NCBI RefSeq assembly: GCF_036345175.1 | Contig: NZ_CP107780.1 | Location: 10,540,001-10,604,000 of the forward strand | Source of the DNA: Streptomyces sp. NBC_00576 | GTDB taxonomy: Bacteria; Actinomycetota; Actinomycetes; Streptomycetales; Streptomycetaceae | Length of the DNA: 64,000 nt | Reading direction: 5' to 3' | In this document: piece by piece, positions 34,404-41,995 of the stretch | Numbering within the stretch: position 1 is the stretch's first letter | Layout: each line of letters opens with the position of its first letter | Program-made: the position numbers and the translations under genes | Notes under the pieces: model-generated | What the model was told of the DNA's origin: nothing | The model's input: the letters and a program-made list of their open reading frames with translations, nothing else | The model's database searches: none

Positions 34404-34754
34404 ACCCTCTCCCTTTTTTTTGGGCTTCACCCGCAGCGGGCGTGAGGGCCGACGCCCCGAACACCGTCCTCGGCCGTCCGACGAGTAGCCGACCGCGAGG
34501 CTCACGGACGCAGTCATCGCCGTGGCGTCGACCTTCCCACGCCGATCCACGGCAGCCGCTGGACCGCTGGCAGCGTGAAGTCGGACGCGAAGCCGTACTC
34601 CGCACGCGGGCCACCAGGCCCACCGCTCCCGGCAGTGATCCGTCGCTCACAGAGGTCGCAGAGTGTCGCGCGGGTCGGTCATCGGTCCATGTTCAAGCGT
34701 GGGCAGTCAACCAGCAGGGCACTGACGCGGCCCAGAACTCATCGGTTGTCCCCG
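34404..34754. other. Intergenic region, convergent genes
   Basis: Contains an 8-base T run (34414-34421) just after the lacI-type stop, without a clear preceding hairpin. Otherwise no gene or motif recognised. Confidence 0.5.
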
Positions 34755-36716
34755 TCACCCCGTGTGGACGCGCGGTCGCCGGGCACGGTCCGGTTCCGCC
34801 TCGCGCAGGACCTCCCGGGTGACCGGGGCGACCTCGCCCTGGCCGAAGAGGAAGAAGCGCAGGAAGTTGGCGAAGGGGTTGCCCTCGGTCCACTCGAAGT
34901 AGATGTGCGGCGTGCGGCCGGTCGAGTCGCGAACGTGGAGGAGCAGCGCGGCCAGAGCGTTGGGTACGGAGGAGGACTCCAGGGTCAGGACGCGGTAGCG
35001 ATTGTGGAGCACTTCGCCGCGTACGGTCAGACCCGCCTCGAACTCGGAAGGGTCGAGGACCGAGACCTCGACGAAGACGAAGTCCTCCTGTCCCGGCAGA
35101 TCGTTGTCCTGCCGGATCTGTTCGATCTTGTCGCGGTACTCGGCCTTGTCGCGCCGGTCCGGCTCGTTGGCGATGAACCGTATCTTCCGGCTGGCCATGT
35201 CCCGTACGAATCGTTCCGCCATGTCGTCCAACGACACGCTTGTCACGCGTAGTTCGAAGGCGCGGGCCAGCCGCGACAGCAACGAGACCAGGATGATCCC
35301 CGCGATGAAGCAGGCGCCGATCTTCACACCGTCCGGACGCTCGATGACGTTCACCACGGTGACGTAGAGGAAGACGACCGAGATCACCGCGAAGCCGATG
35401 GTCCAGTTCCGCTGGCCGGCCTTGCGGGCGGCGATCGTCACGGCGATGGCCGCCGAGGAGATGAGGACCAGGACGCCGGTGGCGTAGGCACCGCCCTGGG
35501 CGTTGACGTCGGCGTCGAAGATCCAGGTGACCAGGAAGCCGATGAGGGTGAAGACGATGACCATGGGGCGCACCGCGCGGGCCCAGTGCGGGGCCATGCC
35601 GTAACGGGGCAGGTAGCGGGGCATCAGGTTGAGCAGGCCGGCCATCGCGGAGGCGCCGGCGAACCAGAGGATGGCGATGGTCGAGACGTCGTAGACCGTG
35701 CCGAAGGCATTGCCGAGGTACTCGTGGGCCAGAAAGGCGAGCGCGCGTCCGTTGGCCTGGCCGCCGGACTCGAACTCCTTCTCCGGGATCAGCACCGTGG
35801 TAATGAAGCTGGTGGCGATCAGGAAGACGCTCATGATCAGGGCGGCTGTCGTGAGGAGCTTCTTCGTGTCGCGGATACGGCCCTTCGGGTTCTCCTCCGT
35901 GTCGTCCGGGTCGCCCTTGACGTGTGGCATGACCGCGACGCCGGTCTCGAAGCCGGACAGGCCCAGGGCCAGCTTGGGGAAGATCAGCAGGGAGACGCCG
36001 ATCATGGCGAAGACGTTGCCGTGCTCGGCGATAAGGGCGCTGGACCAGTCGGTGACCACGTGGCCCTCGGTGAGTACGTGCCACAGGCCGACGGCCACGA
36101 CGACGGCGTTCAGGCCGAGATAGGCGACCACCAGGGCGACCGCGACGCCGATGGCCTCCAGGAAGCCCTTGAGGAAGACCGCGCCGAGCAGGGCGACGAG
36201 GATGAGAGTGATCAGCAGCTGTTTGTCGTGCAGGGTGCTGGTCAGATGTGGGTTCTCGACCAGGTGGGTCGAGGCGTCCGCCGCGGAAAGGGTGATGGTG
36301 ATCAGGAAGTCGGTCGCGGCGAAGCCCAGCAGGGTCAGGACGAACAGCTTGCCCTTCCAGAACGACAGCAGCCGTTCCAGCATCGCGATCGAGCCCTCGC
36401 CGCGCGGGCTCTCCTCGGCCACCCGCCGGTAGACAGGCAGAGCCCCGGCCAGGGTGACGATCACCAGCACGATCGTCGCGATCGGCGACAGCAGGCCGGC
36501 CGCCAGGGCCGCGATGCCCGGCTGGTAGCCGAGGGTCGAGAAGTAGTCGACACCGGTGAGACACATGACCCGGTACCAGCGCTGACCCTGGTGCTCGGGC
36601 TCGGGCTCGATCCTGGCCGCCGGAGTCCGGTCACCGTGGCCCTTGCCCATGTCGGACAGCCCCTCCAGCATCCAGACGCGCAGGCGGCTGGGAGGAGGGT
36701 GTTCGGTGGTGGGCAT
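34755..36716 (-). CDS. APC-superfamily transporter, KimA-like potassium importer
   Basis: 653 residues. About twelve membrane segments start at YRVMCLTGVDYFSTLGYQPGIA; GLSGFETGVAVMPHVKG is also conserved. A soluble C-terminal part of about 170 residues follows, containing FVRDMASRKIRFIANEPDRR and PHIYFEWTEGNPFANFLRFF. This architecture and size fit the KimA (YdaO) high-affinity K+/H+ symporter family rather than ordinary amino-acid permeases. Its position back-to-back with kdpFABC supports a potassium role. In Bacillus, KimA is controlled by c-di-AMP; I could not identify a c-di-AMP riboswitch here. Database annotation may read only 'amino acid permease'. Confidence 0.8.
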   Translation of the reverse strand: MPTTEHPPPSRLRVWMLEGLSDMGKGHGDRTPAARIEPEPEHQGQRWYRVMCLTGVDYFSTLGYQPGIAALAAGLLSPIATIVLVIVTLAGALPVYRRVAEESPRGEGSIAMLERLLSFWKGKLFVLTLLGFAATDFLITITLSAADASTHLVENPHLTSTLHDKQLLITLILVALLGAVFLKGFLEAIGVAVALVVAYLGLNAVVVAVGLWHVLTEGHVVTDWSSALIAEHGNVFAMIGVSLLIFPKLALGLSGFETGVAVMPHVKGDPDDTEENPKGRIRDTKKLLTTAALIMSVFLIATSFITTVLIPEKEFESGGQANGRALAFLAHEYLGNAFGTVYDVSTIAILWFAGASAMAGLLNLMPRYLPRYGMAPHWARAVRPMVIVFTLIGFLVTWIFDADVNAQGGAYATGVLVLISSAAIAVTIAARKAGQRNWTIGFAVISVVFLYVTVVNVIERPDGVKIGACFIAGIILVSLLSRLARAFELRVTSVSLDDMAERFVRDMASRKIRFIANEPDRRDKAEYRDKIEQIRQDNDLPGQEDFVFVEVSVLDPSEFEAGLTVRGEVLHNRYRVLTLESSSVPNALAALLLHVRDSTGRTPHIYFEWTEGNPFANFLRFFLFGQGEVAPVTREVLREAEPDRARRPRVHTG

Positions 36717-37209
36717 GGGCGTGCTCCTGAGGTGCGTCTCGGCGTGTGGTTTCGGCCATCACGCGGACGGCGGAACCAGCGTATGCAGAGAGTGACGCAC
36801 GGGCCCATGGATAGGACCGTCGACGGCGTCAATCTTCCGTTAAGACAGGCGGCGTGAACTGGGCCAGATGAGGGACGTGCGGCGGTGATGGGTCCGGCAC
36901 GGACACCCAGCGTCACGTCGGATCCGGGGCGGCCCATCTCGTAGTTGATCCGCCGGTCCCGTCATGGTCCCGCTCGCCGCTCGCCGCCCTGCCGGGTGCG
37001 GCGCCAGATCCAACGGGGCGCCGTGGTCGCGCACGCCGTCCGCCAGGACATCGACGCGGTGATCTGCCGGCTGCGCTGTCGGCCGTCAGGGTTCCGTCAA
37101 GGGCGTACGACGTGCCGTAAGAGAGGTGTCAACGGCGGCCGAATTTGGCCACAAAGGCGCTTACCTCGAACTGTCCGATTCGTTTCTGAACCTCATCTAG
37201 GAGTTCGCG
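36717..37209. other. Divergent potassium-gene control region
   Basis: 493 bases between the KimA-like gene and the kdp operon. The two promoters must lie here. I see no convincing -10/-35 pair, no recognisable ydaO-type riboswitch and no gene. A GGCC-GAATTT-GGCC dyad lies about 70 bases before the first kdp-operon start. Confidence 0.4.
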
Positions 37210-37293
37210 ATGGCCGATCTGGCCTTCGTCCTCACCACGATCGCGGTGTTCGCGCTGGTGGCCCTCGCCGCCAAGGGGGTGACGAAGCTGTGA
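37210..37293 (+). CDS. 27-residue single-pass membrane peptide heading kdp operon
   Basis: MADLAFVLTTIAVFALVALA followed by a basic end (AKGVTKL). It is one hydrophobic helix with a positive C-terminus. AGGAG is spaced six bases before the ATG. Its TGA overlaps the GTG of kdpF, so it is translationally coupled. It resembles KdpF in size and hydrophobicity and may be a second stabilising subunit or an unnamed Kdp micropeptide. It is too short for routine gene callers. Confidence 0.75.
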   Translation: MADLAFVLTTIAVFALVALAAKGVTKL

Positions 37294-37379
37294 CCGCCGA
37301 AAACATTGTCGGTCTGGTCGTGGCCGTCGCCCTGCTGGGCTATCTCGTCCTCGCCCTGATCTTCCCGGAGAGGTTCTGA
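37290..37379 (+). CDS. kdpF: K(+)-transporting ATPase small subunit KdpF
   Basis: 29 residues, one membrane helix, VTAENIVGLVVAVALLGYLV ending in ALIFPERF, the standard KdpF ending. KdpF stabilises the KdpABC complex in lipid. GTG start overlapping the preceding stop; kdpA starts eight bases after its stop. Confidence 0.93.
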   Translation: MTAENIVGLVVAVALLGYLVLALIFPERF

Positions 37380-37387
37380 GCACAGTC

Positions 37388-39103
37388 ATGGGTCCTGTAC
37401 CTGCCGGCATTCTCCAGTTGCTCGCTCTGACAGCGGCACTGGCACTCGCCTACGTCCCGCTCGGCGACCACATGGCCAGGGTCTACTCCTCCGACAGGCA
37501 CTGGCGCGTCGAGAAGTGGATCTACAAGGGCATAGGCGCCGATCCGGACACGGAGATGCGCTGGCCCGCCTACCTGCGCGGCGTCCTCGCGTTCTCGGCC
37601 GTCAGCGTCCTGTTCCTCTACCTGCTCCAGCGGCTTCAGGGCGTCCTGCCCGGCTCGCTGGGCTTCTCCTCGATCGACCCGGACCAGGCGTTCAACACCG
37701 CCGCGTCGTTCGTTTCGAACACCAACTGGCAGTCGTACTACGGCGAACAGGCCATGGGCCACGTCGTACAGACCGGCGGCCTCGCCGTGCAGAACTTCGT
37801 CTCGGCCGCGGTGGGCATCGCCGTCGCCGTGGCGCTGGTACGCGGTTTCGCCCTCCCCCACTCTCGGCTTCGCTCGACCGGGGGGACCCCCATCCGCACC
37901 GGTGAACTCGGCAACTTCTGGGCCGACATGGTGCGTGGTGTCGTCCGCATCCTGGTGCCGCTGTCCGTCGTCGCCGCGGTCGTCCTCGTGGCCTGCGGTG
38001 CGATCCAGAACTTCGCCGGTATTCATGACGTCGGCCAATTCCTGAATGGGCACAGCACGGGCGGGTCGCAGCAGTGGAACGGGGGTGCGGTCGCCTCGCA
38101 GGAGGCCATCAAGGAGATAGGTACCAACGGTGGCGGTTACTTCAACGCCAACTCCGCGCACCCCTTCGAGAACCCGACGCCGTTCACCAACCTGTTCGAG
38201 ATCTTCCTCCTGCTGGTGATCCCGTTGGCGCTGACCCGGACGTTCGGCCGGATGGTCGGCAGCCTGAAGCAGGGCTACGCGATCCTCGCCACGATGGCGA
38301 CCATCTGGGTCGGCTTCGTCGCGCTGATGATGTGGACCGAGTTCGCCCACCACGGCCCGGCGTTCGACATCGCGGGCGGGGCGATGGAGGGCAAGGAGCA
38401 GCGCTTCGGTGTCGGTGCCTCGTCGATCTTCGCGGTGTCGACGACGCTGACGTCCACGGGTGCTGTCGACTCCTTCCACTCCTCGTTCACGGGGCTCGGT
38501 GGCGGGATCACGATCCTGGGCATGCAGCTGGGCGAGATCGCGCCCGGGGGTACCGGTTCCGGTCTCTACGGCATGCTGATCATGGCCGTCATCGCGGTGT
38601 TCATCGCGGGGCTCATGGTCGGCCGTACGCCCGAGTACCTCGGCAAGAAGATCGGCACCCGTGAGATCAAGTTCGCGGCCTGCTACATCCTCATCACCCC
38701 GGCCCTGGTGCTCGTCTTCACGGCCGCGGCCATGGCGCTGCCGACGCCCGGCAACTCGATGACCAACAGCGGGGCGCACGGCTTCTCCGAGATCCTGTAC
38801 GCCTACACCTCCGCGTCGAACAACAACGGTTCGGCCTTCGCCGGGCTGAACGCGGACACCCAGTGGTTCAACAGCACGCTGGGCATCGCCATGCTGCTCG
38901 GCCGTTTCCTGCCCATGGTGTTCGTCCTGGCGCTGGCCGGCTCACTCGCCGAGCAGAAGCCGGTACCCGCCACCGCGGGCACCCTGCGCACCGAGAAACC
39001 GCTGTTCACCGGTCTGTTGGTGGGCGCGATCCTCATCATCACCGGTCTCACCTACTTCCCGGCGCTCGCGCTGGGGCCGCTGGCCGAGGGGCTGGCGTCA
39101 TGA
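37388..39103 (+). CDS. kdpA: Potassium-transporting ATPase potassium-binding subunit KdpA
   Basis: 571 residues, ten membrane segments. Selectivity-filter loops are recognisable: TAASFVSNTNWQSY, IGTNGGGYFNANSAHPFENP, SSTLTSTGAVDS-type and YAYTSASNNNGSAFAG. It binds K+ and passes it to KdpB. Oddity: residues 155-169 (ALPHSRLRSTGGTPI) are an insertion between RGF and RTGELGNFW, encoded by a GC-rich Streptomyces-type repeat sitting in frame in a cytoplasmic loop. The reading frame is intact, so function is probably kept. It overlaps kdpB by ATGA. Confidence 0.96.
   Translation: MGPVPAGILQLLALTAALALAYVPLGDHMARVYSSDRHWRVEKWIYKGIGADPDTEMRWPAYLRGVLAFSAVSVLFLYLLQRLQGVLPGSLGFSSIDPDQAFNTAASFVSNTNWQSYYGEQAMGHVVQTGGLAVQNFVSAAVGIAVAVALVRGFALPHSRLRSTGGTPIRTGELGNFWADMVRGVVRILVPLSVVAAVVLVACGAIQNFAGIHDVGQFLNGHSTGGSQQWNGGAVASQEAIKEIGTNGGGYFNANSAHPFENPTPFTNLFEIFLLLVIPLALTRTFGRMVGSLKQGYAILATMATIWVGFVALMMWTEFAHHGPAFDIAGGAMEGKEQRFGVGASSIFAVSTTLTSTGAVDSFHSSFTGLGGGITILGMQLGEIAPGGTGSGLYGMLIMAVIAVFIAGLMVGRTPEYLGKKIGTREIKFAACYILITPALVLVFTAAAMALPTPGNSMTNSGAHGFSEILYAYTSASNNNGSAFAGLNADTQWFNSTLGIAMLLGRFLPMVFVLALAGSLAEQKPVPATAGTLRTEKPLFTGLLVGAILIITGLTYFPALALGPLAEGLAS
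37852..37893. repeat. Streptomyces-type dispersed repeat inserted in frame in kdpA
   Basis: Matches the CCCCCACTCTCGGCTTCGCT-type element often seen between Streptomyces genes. The ends (CTCCCCC... and ...GGGGGGACCCCCAT) can fold. Here it adds about 15 codons to kdpA without breaking the frame. Confidence 0.7.
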
Positions 39104-39135
39104 CCACTCGTACAGACATGACCACTCGTACAGAG
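39100..39135 (+). repeat. 18-bp tandem duplication containing the kdpB start codon
   Basis: ATGACCACTCGTACAGAC (39100-39117) is repeated as ATGACCACTCGTACAGAG (39118-39135), one mismatch. Two in-frame start codons result, only the first coupled to kdpA. Confidence 0.85.
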
Positions 39136-41247
39136 AAGCAAGAGGGCCCGATGTCCACTGCCACCCCGACCCGGGCACCTCGCAGTGACGCGCCGACCGG
39201 GCACAGGCCCGCCGAAGGACGTGTCGGCGCGGGTGTGTTCGATCCGAAGCAGCTGGTCAAGTCGCTACCGGACGCCTGCCGCAAGCTCGACCCGCGGGTG
39301 ATGGTCAAGTCCCCCGTGATGTTCGTGGTGTGGATCGGCTCGCTGCTGACCACGGTGTTCTCCTTCAAGGACCCGGGCGACTGGTTCGGCTGGACGATCA
39401 GCGCCTGGCTCTGGCTGACCGTGATCTTCGCCAACCTGGCGGAGGCGGTCGCCGAAGGGCGCGGCAAGGCCCAGGCCGACACCTTGCGCAAGGCCAAGAC
39501 CGACACGGTGGCCCGGCGTCTCGCGGGTGACCGCGAGGCGCAGGTGCCCGGCACCGAACTGCGCATCGGCGACCTGGTGGTGTGCGAGGCGGGCGACATC
39601 ATTCCCGGCGACGGTGACGTCGTCGAGGGCGTGGCGTCAGTCGACGAGTCGGCCATCACCGGGGAGTCGGCGCCGGTCATCCGCGAGTCCGGTGGTGACC
39701 GCAGCGCTGTCACCGGCGGCACGAAGGTGCTGTCCGACCGGATCGTCATCAAGATCACGACGAAGCCGGGCGAGACCTTCATCGACCGCATGATCAGCCT
39801 GGTCGAGGGTGCTGCCAGGCAGAAGACGCCGAACGAGATCGCCCTGAACATCCTGCTGGCCTCGCTGACCATCGTGTTCCTGCTCGCCGTGGCTACCCTG
39901 CCGCCGTTCGCGGACTACGCGGGCACCCATCTGACGATGGTCGTGCTGGTGGCGCTGCTGGTCTGTCTGATCCCGACCACGATCGGCGCACTGCTCTCCG
40001 CGATCGGGATCGCGGGCATGGACCGCCTCGTCCAGCGCAACGTACTCGCCATGTCCGGCAGGGCGGTCGAGGCCGCCGGTGACGTCTCCACGCTGCTGCT
40101 GGACAAGACGGGCACCATCACGCTCGGCAACCGGCAGGCGTCCGAGTTCGTGCCGGTGACCGGCACCGGCGAGGCCGAACTGGCCGGCGCGGCGCAGTTG
40201 TCGTCGCTGGCCGACGACACGCCCGAGGGGCGGTCCATCGTCGTGCTGGCGAAGGAGAAGTACGGGCTGCGCGAGCGTCACCAGGGCGAGTTGTCGGGGG
40301 CCGAGTGGATCGCATTCACCGCGCAGACGCGGATGTCGGGCGTGGATGTCGACGGGCGCAAGATCCGCAAGGGGGCGGCAGGTTCGGTCGTCGCCTGGGT
40401 GCGTGAGCAGGGCGGCGAGGTGTCCGAGGACGCCGGTGCGCTCACCGACCGGATCGCCGAGGCGGGCGGCACCCCGCTGCTCGTGGCCGTCGAAGACACC
40501 GACGGGGCACGGGTGTTGGGCGTCGTCCACCTCAAGGACGTCGTCAAGGAAGGCATGCGGGAGCGGTTCGACGAGCTGCGCCGCATGGGCATCAAGACCG
40601 TCATGATCACGGGCGACAACCCGTTGACCGCCAAGGCGATCGCCGAGGAGGCGGGCGTCGACGACTTCCTTGCGGAGGCCACCCCCGAGGACAAGATGGC
40701 GCTCATCAAGCGGGAGCAGGCGGGCGGCAAGCTCGTCGCCATGACGGGTGACGGGACGAACGACGCGCCTGCCCTTGCCCAGGCCGACGTGGGCGTGGCG
40801 ATGAACACGGGTACGTCGGCCGCGAAGGAGGCCGGCAACATGGTCGACCTTGACTCGAACCCGACGAAGCTGATCGAGATCGTCGAGATCGGCAAGCAAC
40901 TGCTCATCACCCGGGGTGCGTTGACGACGTTCTCCATCGCCAACGACGTCGCGAAGTACTTCGCGATCATCCCGGCGCTGTTCGCGGCCGTCTACCCGGG
41001 ACTCGACAGGCTCAACATCATGAACCTGTCCTCGCCCGACTCCGCGATCCTCTCGGCCGTCATCTTCAACGCGCTGATCATCATCGCGCTGGTCCCCCTG
41101 TCGCTGAAGGGCGTGCAGTACCGGCCGGTGAGCGCGGACAGGATGCTGCGGCGCAACCTCGGGATCTACGGCCTCGGCGGACTCGTCGTCCCCTTCATCG
41201 GCATCAAGATCATTGACCTGCTCATTTCCCTCATCCCCGGGCTGTAA
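39100..41247 (+). CDS. kdpB: Potassium-transporting P-type ATPase catalytic subunit KdpB
   Basis: 715 residues if started at ATG 39100 (overlapping the kdpA stop); ATG 39118 and ATG 39151 are alternatives, the last with AAGAGGG upstream. Motifs are TGES in ESAITGESAPV, phosphorylated Asp in LLLDKTGTITLGN, KGAAGS, MITGDNPLTAKAIA and the hinge MTGDGTNDAPALAQADVGVAM. It drives K+ uptake by ATP hydrolysis with KdpA. The N-terminus contains a duplicated MTTRT segment from an 18-base tandem repeat. Confidence 0.97.
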   Translation: MTTRTDMTTRTEKQEGPMSTATPTRAPRSDAPTGHRPAEGRVGAGVFDPKQLVKSLPDACRKLDPRVMVKSPVMFVVWIGSLLTTVFSFKDPGDWFGWTISAWLWLTVIFANLAEAVAEGRGKAQADTLRKAKTDTVARRLAGDREAQVPGTELRIGDLVVCEAGDIIPGDGDVVEGVASVDESAITGESAPVIRESGGDRSAVTGGTKVLSDRIVIKITTKPGETFIDRMISLVEGAARQKTPNEIALNILLASLTIVFLLAVATLPPFADYAGTHLTMVVLVALLVCLIPTTIGALLSAIGIAGMDRLVQRNVLAMSGRAVEAAGDVSTLLLDKTGTITLGNRQASEFVPVTGTGEAELAGAAQLSSLADDTPEGRSIVVLAKEKYGLRERHQGELSGAEWIAFTAQTRMSGVDVDGRKIRKGAAGSVVAWVREQGGEVSEDAGALTDRIAEAGGTPLLVAVEDTDGARVLGVVHLKDVVKEGMRERFDELRRMGIKTVMITGDNPLTAKAIAEEAGVDDFLAEATPEDKMALIKREQAGGKLVAMTGDGTNDAPALAQADVGVAMNTGTSAAKEAGNMVDLDSNPTKLIEIVEIGKQLLITRGALTTFSIANDVAKYFAIIPALFAAVYPGLDRLNIMNLSSPDSAILSAVIFNALIIIALVPLSLKGVQYRPVSADRMLRRNLGIYGLGGLVVPFIGIKIIDLLISLIPGL

Positions 41248-41272
41248 CTCTGTGAAAGCGTGCTGATCGGCT

Positions 41273-41941
41273 ATGAACAACTCGGTTACCAACACGGCCC
41301 GGTTGCTGTGGGCGGGACTGCGAGCCCTTCTCGTCCTCACCGTCGTGACGGGTGTGATCTACCCGCTGGCCGTCACAGGGGTCGCCCAGGCGCTCTTCAA
41401 CGACAAGGCGAACGGCTCGGAGATCAAGGCGGACGGCAAGGTCGTCGGCTCCTCCCTCATCGGACAGTCGTACACCCGCCCGTTGAAGAAGGGCGAGGAG
41501 ACTCCGGCCCCCGATTTGAAGTGGTTCCAGGGGCGACCGCAGAACGGCCTCGGCAGCAACAGCATCAACACTCAATACAAGCTGATCCTCTCCGGCGCGA
41601 CGAACCGCTCCGCCGACAACAGGGAGCTGATCGACTGGGTGAAGGCCGCCAAGGCCGCCGTCGTCAAGGACAACTCGGTGGCCGGATATACGGTCAAGCC
41701 CTCCGAGGTGCCCGCCGACGCGGTCACGTCCTCCGGTTCGGGCCTCGACCCTGACATCTCTCCGGCGTACGCCGACCTCCAGGTCCACCGGATCGCCGAG
41801 CGCAACGGCCTCGCCGTTGCCCGGGTGCGGAAACTGGTCGACGACCACACCGACGGCCGCACCCTCGGCTTCATCGGTGAACCGCGGGTCAACGTCCTCG
41901 AAGTCAACATCGCTCTCAAGGAACTCTTGGCGAAGAGCTGA
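41273..41941 (+). CDS. kdpC: Potassium-transporting ATPase subunit KdpC
   Basis: 222 residues. One N-terminal membrane helix (LWAGLRALLVLTVVTGVIYP) precedes an extracytoplasmic domain with VGSSLIGQSYTRP, WFQGRP, SGSGLDPDISPAYA and VNVLEVNIALKEL, all KdpC hallmarks. Last gene of kdpFABC, 25 bases after kdpB. No kdpD/kdpE follow; the next gene is on the other strand. Confidence 0.96.
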   Translation: MNNSVTNTARLLWAGLRALLVLTVVTGVIYPLAVTGVAQALFNDKANGSEIKADGKVVGSSLIGQSYTRPLKKGEETPAPDLKWFQGRPQNGLGSNSINTQYKLILSGATNRSADNRELIDWVKAAKAAVVKDNSVAGYTVKPSEVPADAVTSSGSGLDPDISPAYADLQVHRIAERNGLAVARVRKLVDDHTDGRTLGFIGEPRVNVLEVNIALKELLAKS

Positions 41942-41995
41942 CGGCCCTGCGCCCGCCAAGCGGGAGTTGGCGGACCGGGCGACACCCCAGGGGCT

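Noticed and set aside
34411..34430. Rho-independent terminator at the T8 run after the lacI-type gene
   Set aside because: No convincing GC stem directly before the T run.
35586..36857. 423-codon plus-strand frame opposite the KimA-like gene
   Set aside because: Shadow; low-complexity composition, no motifs.
36717..37209. c-di-AMP riboswitch between KimA-like gene and kdp operon
   Set aside because: Looked for because of KimA precedent, but no conserved ydaO-type core could be recognised by eye; needs a covariance search.
39637..41340. 567-codon minus-strand frame opposite kdpB
   Set aside because: Shadow of kdpB, which has all P-type ATPase motifs.
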